NCBI RefSeq assembly: GCF_016919385.1
Contig: NZ_CP070351.1
Coordinates: 2,418,001 to 2,482,000, forward strand
Direction: 5' to 3'
Origin: Gordonia sp. PDNC005
Lineage (GTDB): Bacteria > Actinomycetota > Actinomycetes > Mycobacteriales > Mycobacteriaceae
DNA length: 64,000 nucleotides
Of the stretch, positions 18,449-26,964 are shown one piece after another. Positions within the stretch are counted from its first letter, which is position 1; the number at the start of each line of letters is the position of its first letter. The notes under the pieces were generated by a model, which was not told the DNA's origin, searched no databases, and was given only the letters and a program-made list of their open reading frames with translations. The translations under genes and the position numbers were made by a program.

Positions 18449-19203
18449 CCGCGGTCCCCCTGACCCATCCGGTACCCGACTCCGCGCACGGTGATCACGA
18501 ACCTCGGGTCGGACGCGTCGTCGCCCAGCTTGCGCCGCAAGTGACCGATGTGGACGTCGACGAGATGATCGGCGCCATTCCATCCGGTCCGCCAGACCGC
18601 GTCGATCAATGCGGCGCGGGTGACGACCACCCCGGGATCGGCCGACAACACCGCCAGCACGTCGAACTCGGTGCGGGTGAGATGCACCGCCTCGTCGGCG
18701 ACACTCACCTCACGGGCAGCCACGTCGATCGTCAGATCGCCGAACACCCTCGCCTCGCGCGGCACGGCCCGGGTCGCCGGGCCGCCGAGCCCGGCCCGTG
18801 GCCTGCGAATCCGCGCCTGGACGCGTGCGGACAGTTCACGTGGGCTGAACGGTTTTGTCATGTAGTCGTCGGCGCCGACCGACAGACCGATGAGGGTGTC
18901 GATCTCGTCGGTGCGAGCGGTGAGCATCACGACGTAGGCGTCGGAGAACCCGCGCACCCGCCGACACACCTCCACTCCGTCGAGCCCGGGGAGCCCCAGG
19001 TCGAGGACGAGGACGTCGGGGTCCACCCTCCGCGCCGTTTCTACGGCCTCGGCGCCGTCGCCGACCACGGTGACCTCGAATCCATCCCGTTCCAGATACG
19101 ACGCGACGAGCCGGGCGAGGTCCGGCTCGTCGTCGACGACCATCGCCCTCAGCGCGGTCCGTGCGGGTTCACTCATGCCGTCCATCATGGCCGCAGGCGT
19201 CAC
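18445..19203 (-). CDS. OmpR-family response regulator
   Basis: About 252 residues: receiver domain with the acidic pair (DDEPD), phospho-acceptor Asp68 in VLVLDLGLPG and the conserved Lys of TKPFSPREL, then a winged-helix DNA-binding domain ending VITVRGVGYRM. I place the start at the GTG at 19203 because AAGGAG lies 9 nt upstream; an ATG at 19176 is also possible. First gene of the nine-gene minus-strand run. An 11-bp-spaced direct repeat just upstream is a plausible autoregulatory site. Confidence 0.92.
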   Translation of the reverse strand: MTPAAMMDGMSEPARTALRAMVVDDEPDLARLVASYLERDGFEVTVVGDGAEAVETARRVDPDVLVLDLGLPGLDGVEVCRRVRGFSDAYVVMLTARTDEIDTLIGLSVGADDYMTKPFSPRELSARVQARIRRPRAGLGGPATRAVPREARVFGDLTIDVAAREVSVADEAVHLTRTEFDVLAVLSADPGVVVTRAALIDAVWRTGWNGADHLVDVHIGHLRRKLGDDASDPRFVITVRGVGYRMGQGDRG

Positions 19204-19216
19204 GAGCACCCACTCC

Positions 19217-19233
19217 TTGAGGAGATCTTGAGG
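19217..19233. promoter_or_regulatory. Direct repeat TTGAGG-N5-TTGAGG, candidate response-regulator site
   Basis: TTGAGG at 19217-19222 and 19228-19233, one helical turn apart (period 11), in the divergent region between the response regulator and the DUF305 gene. OmpR-family regulators bind such tandem half-sites. It abuts the regulator's ribosome site. Confidence 0.45.
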
Positions 19234-19312
19234 TGACCTTCAGCCGAAACAGTGTGCGCGGAGGCGACACTCGATAACGAGTACCCAGTCTGCCTGAGTG
19301 AAAGGTCTATGA

Positions 19313-19912
19313 ATGAACGCCCGCCTGATCGCCGCCTCCGTCACAGCTGTCGCCGCCGTCGCCGTCCTCGGCGCCTGCTCGTCGTCGGACGACTCGACGC
19401 CGGCCCACAACGGTCACGACATGTCGGCGTCCACGTCGGTCACCTCGTCATCGAACAGCACCAACAACGCAGCGGACGTCATGTTCGCGCAGATGATGCT
19501 TCCGCACCATGAGCAGGCGCTGGAGATGAGCGACGTCCTGCTCGCCAAGGCCGGTGTGCCCGCCGACGTCCGCGAACTCGCGACAACCATCAAGGCCGCA
19601 CAGGGGCCGGAGATCACTCAGCTGAACTCCTGGCTCACCGCGTGGGGCGCACCGAAGACCGCCGACATGTCGGGACACTCCATGGACGGCATGGTCTCGC
19701 CCGAGGACATCACCAAACTCAAGAACGCGCCCGGGCCGGAGGCCGCCAAGCTGTACCTGACGCAGATGATCGCGCACCACGAAGGCGCCGTCGCGATGGC
19801 GAAGACGCAGATCGACGACGGGCAGAATCCCGATGCCGTCGCAATGGCTCGCAGCATCGTCGAGTCCCAGAACGCTGAGATCGAACAGATGAAGGGCATG
19901 CTCGGGAACTGA
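19313..19912 (+). CDS. DUF305 lipoprotein
   Basis: 199 residues. Signal peptide with lipobox VLGAC (Cys22), a Ser/Thr linker rich in His and Met, then a DUF305 ferritin-like helical domain with the paired motifs MLPHHEQALEM and MIAHHEGAVAM. DUF305 proteins are exported and often associated with metal or copper stress; the many Met and His residues fit metal contact. GAAAGG lies 7 nt before the ATG. It diverges from the two-component system and shares its upstream region, so it is a candidate target of that system. The biochemical function of the family is not settled. Confidence 0.85.
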   Translation: MNARLIAASVTAVAAVAVLGACSSSDDSTPAHNGHDMSASTSVTSSSNSTNNAADVMFAQMMLPHHEQALEMSDVLLAKAGVPADVRELATTIKAAQGPEITQLNSWLTAWGAPKTADMSGHSMDGMVSPEDITKLKNAPGPEAAKLYLTQMIAHHEGAVAMAKTQIDDGQNPDAVAMARSIVESQNAEIEQMKGMLGN

Positions 19913-19946
19913 ATCTCGCATGACGCGAGGCGGGCGTCGGGATTCA
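19909..19946. terminator. Weak hairpin between DUF305 and rpiR ends
   Basis: CTGAATCTCG (19909-19918) pairs, with one G-U, with CGGGATTCAG (19937-19946); an inner CTCGC/GCGAG stem is an alternative. It spans both convergent stop codons and lacks a U tract, so its termination strength is uncertain. Confidence 0.35.
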
Positions 19947-20786
19947 GGCCTGATCGTCCATGAGGTCGAGCGCGTTCCACGCCTGCTCGATGGCGCCCAC
20001 CACTCCCCGGTGCGCCGGATCAGCCAATTCGGTGAGCTCGGCGAGGATCGCGTGAACCACGGCGACCATCGCCGTGAGCGACGGCGATGCGCCGACTCCC
20101 TCGATCGGGGTGATCACGGTGTGATCCGCGTCGGCGTTCAGCGGCGACGAGTGCAGATCAGTGAGCACGACCACCGTGGCGCCCTGTTCGCGGGCGATCC
20201 GGGTCAGCCCGCGGATCGCCCGAGTCAGACGCCAGACGTTGATGACCACGACGCAGTCACCAGGACCGAGCTGCGCGATCTGTACCGCCTGGGTGGTCGG
20301 CGGGCCGGTCGCAGCCTGGACGTCATGTCCTCCGAACGACGCGAGGTACGCGAGGATCTGAGCCGGCCCCGCGCCGCTGCCGGTCGCGATCACGACCGTC
20401 CGTCGTGCACTGCCGATCGCCCGGGCCGCCGACCGCAGGGCCGCGACGTTCTCCGGCGTCGCGACTGCAGCGAGATTCGCCGCGTCCTGGTGCAGCATCA
20501 GCGCAGCCGCATCGCGGGTCGTCGGCGCCGGTCGCTCGCCGGCCGAGGACGACGCGAGGTAGGCGGCGCGAAGGGAGGTCCGCAGATCAGGCCACCCGTC
20601 GAAGCCGATCTGTTGTGCGGTGCGCACCACGGTGGACACGTTGACCCCCGCGCGTTCAGCGACCTCGCGAGCCGACGAATACGACGCCATCTGCGGTGAC
20701 CGTGCGAGAGTCTGAATCACCCGGTCGGCCTGTGCGCCGAGCGTGACGTCGACGGTCTGGTCACGGAGCCACGCCTCGACCGACAC
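19944..20786 (-). CDS. MurR/RpiR-family transcriptional regulator
   Basis: 280 residues. The N-terminal HTH_6 domain (YSSAREVAERAGVNVSTVVR) is followed by a SIS domain (about 120-260) that in this family binds a phosphosugar or related metabolite (VIATGSGAGPAQ...). The GTG at 20786 follows AAGGAGG closely; the longer reading to 21002 overlaps the next gene and is rejected. It lies downstream of the small dimeric-barrel gene and opposite the MFS/amidohydrolase pair. Paired palindromes in the divergent promoter are likely binding sites. Confidence 0.88.
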   Translation of the reverse strand: MSVEAWLRDQTVDVTLGAQADRVIQTLARSPQMASYSSAREVAERAGVNVSTVVRTAQQIGFDGWPDLRTSLRAAYLASSSAGERPAPTTRDAAALMLHQDAANLAAVATPENVAALRSAARAIGSARRTVVIATGSGAGPAQILAYLASFGGHDVQAATGPPTTQAVQIAQLGPGDCVVVINVWRLTRAIRGLTRIAREQGATVVVLTDLHSSPLNADADHTVITPIEGVGASPSLTAMVAVVHAILAELTELADPAHRGVVGAIEQAWNALDLMDDQA

Positions 20787-20829
20787 CCGACTCCTCCTTG
20801 CGGCTCGCAGCCGTGTCTCGTGTGATTCC

Positions 20830-21126
20830 TCAGCAGGAATGGACGACGCGCAGATCGCCGACGACCGCCTCGATCCGTCCTCCCGCCGCGTCGGCGATGC
20901 CCTGCGACATCGATGCCCGCCGCGGGTCCCGCTGCCACCGAGCATATCCGTCGTCGTCGGTCCAGAGCGCGAAGCACACGATCTTCCCCGGTACCGCGTC
21001 ATCGACCACGAGCTGGGCCGATTCCGCGCCCGACACCTCCATGACCCGTGCGTCGCGGTAGTAGCCCACCACGGCGTCGACCCGATCGACTGGGACTTGC
21101 AGCGTCAACACACTCACTCGACTCAT
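20830..21126 (-). CDS. Small dimeric alpha/beta-barrel protein (antibiotic-monooxygenase/EthD-like)
   Basis: 98 residues beginning MSRVSVLTLQVPVDRVDAVV, with the beta-alpha-beta-beta pattern and an ALWTDDDGYARWQRDPRR segment typical of ferredoxin-like dimeric barrels (ABM or EthD superfamily). These are small oxygenases, isomerases or accessory proteins. The ATG at 21126 overlaps the first palindrome of the divergent promoter; a longer start at 21204 would overlap the transporter start. Co-directional with rpiR (43-nt gap). The exact family is not certain. Confidence 0.65.
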   Translation of the reverse strand: MSRVSVLTLQVPVDRVDAVVGYYRDARVMEVSGAESAQLVVDDAVPGKIVCFALWTDDDGYARWQRDPRRASMSQGIADAAGGRIEAVVGDLRVVHSC

Positions 21127-21142
21127 GCAACAACCATTGCAT
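21125..21142. promoter_or_regulatory. Candidate operator A of the rpiR divergent region
   Basis: ATGCAA-CAACCA-TTGCAT: perfect 6-bp arms with a 6-bp spacer, covering the start codon of the small barrel protein gene. Shares the TGCA core with operator B. Confidence 0.5.
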
Positions 21143-21151
21143 ATCGAAGCG

Positions 21152-21176
21152 AATGCATCTACTGTTTGCATGCATT
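21152..21176. promoter_or_regulatory. Candidate operator B of the rpiR divergent region
   Basis: AATGCAT (21152-21158) and ATGCATT (21170-21176): perfect 7-bp arms with an 11-bp spacer, ending 22 bp before the MFS start. Operators A and B together give four TGCA half-sites in 52 bp, which is a strong local enrichment in high-GC DNA. Confidence 0.5.
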
Positions 21177-21198
21177 GGCTCACATCTGAGGAGAGACG

Positions 21199-22593
21199 AT
21201 GCACCAGTCACACCCCGCGACGGCCCACGCCGACCCCGATCTGCTCGCCCGGCTGGACAGGCTGAAACCGGGACGACCCCACCGCAAACTGATGGTCATG
21301 GGTGGCCTCGGCTACACCTTCGACTCGTTCGACGGAGCGCTGATGGGCTACGCACTCTCAGCCTTGATCGTGATCTGGCAGATACCCAAAGGCACCGCGG
21401 GATGGCTGCTGTCGTCGATCTTCTTCGGATACCTGGTCGGCGCACTGATCGCCGGCGTGCTCGCCGACAAGTTCGGGCGTCGACGCCTGATGCTCACCTC
21501 ACTCCTGGTGTTCTGCGCGTGCAGCCTGCTCATGGGCACGTCCAGCTCGGTGTGGGAACTGTTCGTCTGGCGGGTTCTCGCCGGAGTCGGCATCGGCGCC
21601 GAGACCGCACTGATCGCGCCGTACGTCGCCGAGTTCCTTCCGGCGAAGGTCCGCGGCAAGTTCGTCGCCCGCACCGTCGGCTTCCTGTCGCTCGGCTACA
21701 TCCTGGCGGGAGTCATCGCACCACTGGTGATCTCACCGCATCCGGAGACTGGTTGGCGGATCGCCGCCGTCATCTGCGCGCTTCCCGTGCTGTTGCTTCT
21801 CTGGTGGCGCCGCGACATGCCCGAATCTCCGCGATACCTCGTCGCGCAGGGGCGGACCGAGGAGGCGTCCGCCGTCGTCGAGCGATTCGAACGCGACTGC
21901 GAGATCGACCCGTCCACGTCCGTCACGCCCAGCCAGACGCAGTCGGCCGCCGCGTCGACACAGGCGGACGCACTGTCTTCGTTCGATCGACTCACGCTGC
22001 TCCTGAGACGTCCCATGCTGCGGGTGACTCTGGTGATCTGGACGCTGTGGTTCGTGCTGACCGGCGTGAACTACGGATTCACCACGTGGCTGCCCACGCT
22101 CCTGGTCACGGAGAAGGGATTCACCATCACCGCGTCGTTCCTGTTCGCCCTCGTCACTGCGATCGCCCAGGTTCCGGGCTACTACATCGCGAGCCAGCTC
22201 ATCGACCGCATGGAGCGCAAGTGGCTCATCGCCGCCTACGCGGGCGGCGCAACCGTGTCCGCGCTGATCATCGCGATCTCGACCAACGGTCCGATGCTGC
22301 TGATCGGAGCGTCGTTGCTGGCCGCGTTCGTGAACGGCGCCGCCGCCGTCTACTACACGTACACCTCCGAGCTGTATCCCACGGTCGTGCGCACGACGGG
22401 CATGGGCGCGGCGTCGGCGGTCGGTCGCGCAGGCGCGATTCTCGCGCCGATCACCATCGGATACCTGGGCAGCGCAGGCATGAGCTTCTCAGCGATCTTC
22501 CTGTTCCTCGTCGGGCTGCTCGCGATCGGGATCGCCGTCGTCGTGGCTTTCGGCCCGAAGACCGCCGGCCGTTCCCTTGCCGACGCCGCCTGA
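21199..22593 (+). CDS. MFS transporter, aromatic acid/metabolite:H+ symporter type
   Basis: 464 residues with 12 predicted membrane helices. GYTFDSFDGALMGYAL near the start and ADKFGRRRLM between helices 2 and 3 are typical of the AAHS/metabolite:H+ symporter group that takes up organic acids or aromatic compounds. A long cytoplasmic loop lies mid-protein (about 215-265). GAGGAGAG precedes the ATG. It is followed 34 nt later by the amidohydrolase and is divergent from rpiR and the small barrel gene, so it likely imports the substrate of that enzyme. Confidence 0.88.
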   Translation: MHQSHPATAHADPDLLARLDRLKPGRPHRKLMVMGGLGYTFDSFDGALMGYALSALIVIWQIPKGTAGWLLSSIFFGYLVGALIAGVLADKFGRRRLMLTSLLVFCACSLLMGTSSSVWELFVWRVLAGVGIGAETALIAPYVAEFLPAKVRGKFVARTVGFLSLGYILAGVIAPLVISPHPETGWRIAAVICALPVLLLLWWRRDMPESPRYLVAQGRTEEASAVVERFERDCEIDPSTSVTPSQTQSAAASTQADALSSFDRLTLLLRRPMLRVTLVIWTLWFVLTGVNYGFTTWLPTLLVTEKGFTITASFLFALVTAIAQVPGYYIASQLIDRMERKWLIAAYAGGATVSALIIAISTNGPMLLIGASLLAAFVNGAAAVYYTYTSELYPTVVRTTGMGAASAVGRAGAILAPITIGYLGSAGMSFSAIFLFLVGLLAIGIAVVVAFGPKTAGRSLADAA

Positions 22594-22627
22594 CACCACC
22601 CGATCGACGTCTCGAAAGAAGACATTC

Positions 22628-23860
22628 ATGCGCACTCGCATCATCAACGCCACGACCCTGGAACCGCTCACCGGCGAGCAGCTCGGAGGAAGATGGCTCG
22701 ACATCGCGGACGGCCGGATCGCCGACGTCGGCACCGGTGCTCCGGCAGCTCTCCCGGACGACGTCCGGGTGATCGACGCCGGCGGGGGCACCGTGATGCC
22801 CGGGCTCGTCGATGCACACGTCCACATCCTGCTGAATTCGATCGACCGAAACGAGGTCGGCGATTGGACGCCCGGGTACGCGACGGTCCGCGCACTCACC
22901 GAGGCCGGCGCCATGCTCCGACGAGGATTCACGACGGTCAGGGACGTCGGCGGCGCCGACTACGGGATGGCCCGCGCACTCGACGAAGAGCTGTTCACCG
23001 GCCCTCGCCTCATCTTCGGCGGTCGTGCGATCTCGCAGACGGGAGGTCACGGCGACTTGAGGCAGAGAGGCGACGACTCACAGCTGTGCTGCCAGTCGGA
23101 CTCCGGCTTCTCCCGAATCGCAGACGGCGTCGATGCCGTACGCACCGCCGCGCGGGACGAGTTCCGCAAGGGCGCCCATCACCTCAAGCTGATGGTCTCC
23201 GGAGGAGTGGCCTCTCCAACCGATGAGATCTCAGCGGTCCAGTACACCGAGGACGAGATCCGCGCCGCCGTGGTCGAAGCCGAGAACCACAACCGCTACG
23301 TCACCGTGCACGCGTACCACCCGCGTGCGGTGAATCAGGCCCTCCGCGCGGGCGTCCGCTGCGTGGAGCACGGAAATCTCATCGATGAGGAGACGATCCG
23401 GTTGATGGTGGAGAACGACACGTTCCTCGTCCCGACGATCATCACTTACGAGGCGATGTACCAGGCCGGCGCTGCATCTGGACTGAATGCGGTCTCGTTG
23501 GCGAAGCTTGGGCAGGTCCTCGACGGTGCCGTCGACGCCCTCGATCGCGCGCACCGCGCAGGCGTGAACATCGTGTACGGAAGCGATCTGCTCGGCGGTC
23601 TGCAGGTCCGGCAACTCGACGAGTTCCTGATCCGTGCACGAGTCCAACCCACTATCGACGTCATCCGATCGGCCACGAGTACCGCGGCTCGACTCCTGAA
23701 CATGGAGGGTCAGATCGGGACTCTCACGCCGGGTGCAATGGCCGACCTCCTGGTGCTCGACGGCGACCCCGTCTCCGACATCACAGTCCTGACCACCCCG
23801 ACCAAGAGTCTCAAGCACGTCATCCATCGAGGCGACGTCACCGACGTCGCACGAGTCTGA
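22628..23860 (+). CDS. Metal-dependent amidohydrolase (imidazolonepropionase/prolidase-like)
   Basis: 410 residues. Metal ligands are visible in order: HVH (His64, His66), Lys187 in HHLKLMVSGG (carbamylated bridging Lys), His228 (VTVHAY), His248 (CVEHGN) and Asp320 (YGSDLLGG). This pattern matches the binuclear amidohydrolases that cleave N-acyl or Xaa-Pro-type amides. The ATG at 22628 has AAAGAAG upstream; the earlier start at 22577 overlaps the transporter. Pairing with an importer under RpiR control suggests catabolism of an imported amide or cyclic imide. The substrate is unknown. Confidence 0.87.
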   Translation: MRTRIINATTLEPLTGEQLGGRWLDIADGRIADVGTGAPAALPDDVRVIDAGGGTVMPGLVDAHVHILLNSIDRNEVGDWTPGYATVRALTEAGAMLRRGFTTVRDVGGADYGMARALDEELFTGPRLIFGGRAISQTGGHGDLRQRGDDSQLCCQSDSGFSRIADGVDAVRTAARDEFRKGAHHLKLMVSGGVASPTDEISAVQYTEDEIRAAVVEAENHNRYVTVHAYHPRAVNQALRAGVRCVEHGNLIDEETIRLMVENDTFLVPTIITYEAMYQAGAASGLNAVSLAKLGQVLDGAVDALDRAHRAGVNIVYGSDLLGGLQVRQLDEFLIRARVQPTIDVIRSATSTAARLLNMEGQIGTLTPGAMADLLVLDGDPVSDITVLTTPTKSLKHVIHRGDVTDVARV

Positions 23861-23863
23861 GAC

Positions 23864-24595
23864 TCAACACGAGTCGAGTGCCCGGGAGAGCACGTCCCGC
23901 GACGGTGCGTCGACGGGCAGGCGGTACTTCGCGAGGACCAGAACGAACTGGACGGCGTACTGGCAGTGGAATGAGCGAAGCGGCGGCATCCAGCGGCCCG
24001 GTTCGGCGTCGGACTTCCGCTGGTTGCTGCCGCCGTCGACCGCGACGAGGTTCGACGGGTCGTTGGCGAAAGCCGTCCGGCGTTCCGGCTGCCACTGCGC
24101 CGCGCCCATGTCCCACGCGTACGCCAGCGGGACGATGTGGTCGATCTGCACCGCGCTCGACGTCCTGCCGCGCTCGAACACCACCGGCCGCCCGGTGTAC
24201 GGGCTTGTCAGCACCCCCGCCGCGACCGCCGTCGGGCAGGAGGTCGTCGTGGCCGTGCCGGACACCACGACGTCCCGGGCGAGGATGTCGTTGCGGGTGT
24301 CGCATCCGTTCTGAGATCCCGGAGCATCGGAGTCGTCAGTCCACGACGTGCCGAACGCCTCCCGCTGGTATCCGACGTCGTGGGGCGGCCTTGCGACGAT
24401 CACGACCAGACCCGCGAATGCCTTCCGGGCACCCGCGACCTGAGCCGCGGGCACCGGCTGCCGCTCCTGAACAGGACCGACTCCCACCGCCACACTCACC
24501 GACGTCAGAGCGAACGCCGTCAACCCGATCCACTGCCGAGTAGAGAGGCGGACCCGGCCCGAGCGTCGACGAACATGTCGATCCGCCCATCGCAT
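23864..24595 (-). CDS. Exported HNH-family nuclease
   Basis: 243 residues. Residues 20-41 are hydrophobic after an Arg-rich start, so the protein is exported or anchored. The nuclease core has IDHIVPLAYAWDMG (Asp152-His153), DPSNLVAV (Asn182) and NQRKSD (Asn191, Lys194), the GmrSD/DUF1524-type HNH signature. Cys98 and Cys120 could form a disulfide. Similar exported HNH proteins are common in actinobacteria and may degrade extracellular DNA. It lies 83 nt after recG on the same strand and converges with the amidohydrolase. Confidence 0.83.
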   Translation of the reverse strand: MRWADRHVRRRSGRVRLSTRQWIGLTAFALTSVSVAVGVGPVQERQPVPAAQVAGARKAFAGLVVIVARPPHDVGYQREAFGTSWTDDSDAPGSQNGCDTRNDILARDVVVSGTATTTSCPTAVAAGVLTSPYTGRPVVFERGRTSSAVQIDHIVPLAYAWDMGAAQWQPERRTAFANDPSNLVAVDGGSNQRKSDAEPGRWMPPLRSFHCQYAVQFVLVLAKYRLPVDAPSRDVLSRALDSC

Positions 24596-24678
24596 CGTGC
24601 CTCCCCCGCCGAGATCCGCCCCTCACAAGGTCAGACGCACAAGACCCCGCGGCGGTTCCCCGACACGCGCAGAAACCG

Positions 24679-26964
24679 TCAGGACTTCTCCAGATACTGC
24701 GCGCGGGATGGGAGAAGCACAGCGTCTACGAGGTCGGCGAGGGCCGGGTGGTCAGCCAACGCACGGTCGGCGGCGACGATCGCCTCCGACAGCGCGCGAG
24801 CATCCGCGATCACCTCCACGTCGTCGATCAGCGAGAGGAAGCTGAGCGACGATTTGCCGCCGGACTGCAGTGAGCCGAGGACATCACCTTCTCGGCGTTG
24901 CCGCAGGTCGACGAGCGCGAGTTCAAATCCGTCGTTCGACTTCTCAACGGCCCGCAGACGCTCCATCGACTGCGACACCTCGTGAGCCGCCGTCATCAGC
25001 AAGCACAACCCGGCATGCCCGCCACGCCCGACTCGTCCGCGGAGCTGGTGCAGTTGGCTGACGCCGAACCGTTCGGCGTTGACGATCGCCATCATGGTCG
25101 CGTTGGGGACGTCGACGCCCACTTCGATCACCGTGGTCGCGACCAAGACGTCGATCTCGCCGCGCGTGAAGGCGTCCATCACGTCGTTCTTGTCGTCGGC
25201 GTGCATCCGGCCGTGCAGGACGCCTATCCGCCTCCCCGGAAGCCACCGCGTCTCAAGCATCTCGGCCTGCTCAAGCACCGAGACGGTGTCGTCCTCCTTC
25301 TCCGCCGACTCACCGGATTTAGACGATTTCTTCTTCGGCTTCGACTCCTCGTCGCCGATCCGGGTGCACACCACGTACACCTGCCGGCCTGCGTCGATCT
25401 CTTCGCCCGCCCGGGCCCACGCGCGGTCGACCCATTTGGCGTTTGTCATCGGAACGACGCTCGTGGTGATCGGCTGCCTGCCTCGTGGAAGCTCCGTCAT
25501 CACCGAGGTCTCAAGGTCGCCGAACGTGGTCATGGCGACGGTTCGCGGGATCGGCGTCGCGGTCATCACCAGGAAGTGCGGACGCTTGTCGTCCCTGCCC
25601 TTCGAGCGCAGGATGTCGCGCTGCTCAACTCCGAAGCGGTGCTGTTCGTCGACGACCACGAGACCGAGGTCGAAGAACTCGACGTTCTCCTCCAGCAGTG
25701 CGTGAGTGCCGATGACGATGCCCGCGTCGCCGGTGACGGCGTCGAGCAGGGTTCGACGCTTGGCCGCGGTGTTCAACGATCCGGTCAGCAGACCGACGCG
25801 GGTCGCGCCGTCGGCCGCACCGAGTTCCCCACCCCGCGCGAGGTCGCCGAGCATCGTCATGACCGTCCGGTAGTGCTGGGCGGCGAGGACTTCCGTCGGC
25901 GCGAGGATCGCGCACTGATGACCCGAATCGACCACCCGCAGCATGGCGAGCAGGGACACGAGGGTCTTGCCGGAGCCGACTTCGCCCTGCAGGAGACGGT
26001 TCATCGGATGCTCCACGGCGAGGTCGTCGCCGATCTCCCCGAGCACGGTCTTCTGTCCGTCGGTCAACTCGAACGGCAGCCGCGCCAACAACTGGTCTTC
26101 GAGACCACCGGGCACGTGGACGGCCGCCATCGAACGTTCCGCGCCGAGATCGGCGCGCTTCTGGGCGAGAGCGGTCTGAACTGCCAGTGCCTCGTCGAAC
26201 TTGAGGCGTTCACGCGCCGCTTCGATGGACTCCATCGTCTCCGGGAGATGAACATGACGGAGGGCTTCGTCGCTGGTGATGAGCCCACGCTCAGTGCGTT
26301 GCTGCTCGGAGAGCGGGTCGGCCGACGGCACCGTGTCGGCGAGTACCTGGCGGACCGCTCGCCAGATCTCCCATGTCTGGATCTCACGTGTGGCCGGGTA
26401 CATCGGAATGATCGAACGGCCGAAGCTCTCCACGTCGTCTGCGGTCCCCGTGGAGATCTCAGCGTCGTCGGTCGAGTCCGAGTCGGTGTCCGACGGTCGG
26501 CCGGCGTCGAGCAGTTCCTCCATCATCCCGGTCCCGCGGACGTCGACTCCGTCGTCGGGCAGCACGAGCCAGTCCGGGTGCGACAGCTGGATCTGGTTGT
26601 TGAAGTACTTGACCTTGCCTGCGAGCGCGACGCGAACTCCCGCTCGCAGCACACGCTGGATGTACCGGGCGTTGAAGAAGCTCGCCTCGTACCGACGGTT
26701 CCCGTCGTCGACGACGATCTTCAGGAACTTGCCGTACCGCCTCTTCATCGTGATCATCTGCGCGCGTTCGACGCGACCGATCACGGTGATCCACTCGTCG
26801 GGCTCGGGCAGTTCGGTGGTCGAGACCTGCCCCTGCCGTATGTATCGCCGCGGCACGTACCGCAGCAGTTCTCCGACAGTCGTCAGTTCCAGACCTTCGA
26901 GCTTGCCGACGAGCTTCGCGTCAAGCGTCGTCTCGGAGAGCAGCGAGGTGTGGGTCAGCATCAT
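24679..26964 (-). CDS. recG: ATP-dependent DNA helicase RecG
   Basis: 761 residues, full length. Wedge/OB domain at the N-terminus, Walker A GEVGSGKT, DEQH box (VVVDEQHRFGVEQRD), motif III TATPIP, motif VI QLRGRVGRGGH. RecG regresses stalled replication forks and branch-migrates Holliday junctions. Two acidic or Lys-rich inserts (DTDSDSTDDAE; KPKKKSSKSGES) are low-complexity additions outside the core motifs. The start ATG overlaps the upstream DAK2 gene stop (ATGA). Confidence 0.97.
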   Translation of the reverse strand: MMLTHTSLLSETTLDAKLVGKLEGLELTTVGELLRYVPRRYIRQGQVSTTELPEPDEWITVIGRVERAQMITMKRRYGKFLKIVVDDGNRRYEASFFNARYIQRVLRAGVRVALAGKVKYFNNQIQLSHPDWLVLPDDGVDVRGTGMMEELLDAGRPSDTDSDSTDDAEISTGTADDVESFGRSIIPMYPATREIQTWEIWRAVRQVLADTVPSADPLSEQQRTERGLITSDEALRHVHLPETMESIEAARERLKFDEALAVQTALAQKRADLGAERSMAAVHVPGGLEDQLLARLPFELTDGQKTVLGEIGDDLAVEHPMNRLLQGEVGSGKTLVSLLAMLRVVDSGHQCAILAPTEVLAAQHYRTVMTMLGDLARGGELGAADGATRVGLLTGSLNTAAKRRTLLDAVTGDAGIVIGTHALLEENVEFFDLGLVVVDEQHRFGVEQRDILRSKGRDDKRPHFLVMTATPIPRTVAMTTFGDLETSVMTELPRGRQPITTSVVPMTNAKWVDRAWARAGEEIDAGRQVYVVCTRIGDEESKPKKKSSKSGESAEKEDDTVSVLEQAEMLETRWLPGRRIGVLHGRMHADDKNDVMDAFTRGEIDVLVATTVIEVGVDVPNATMMAIVNAERFGVSQLHQLRGRVGRGGHAGLCLLMTAAHEVSQSMERLRAVEKSNDGFELALVDLRQRREGDVLGSLQSGGKSSLSFLSLIDDVEVIADARALSEAIVAADRALADHPALADLVDAVLLPSRAQYLEKS

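Noticed and set aside
21048..22772. A 574-codon Arg-rich plus-strand frame over the MFS gene
   Set aside because: The +1/+2 frame shadow of the transporter; composition is not protein-like.
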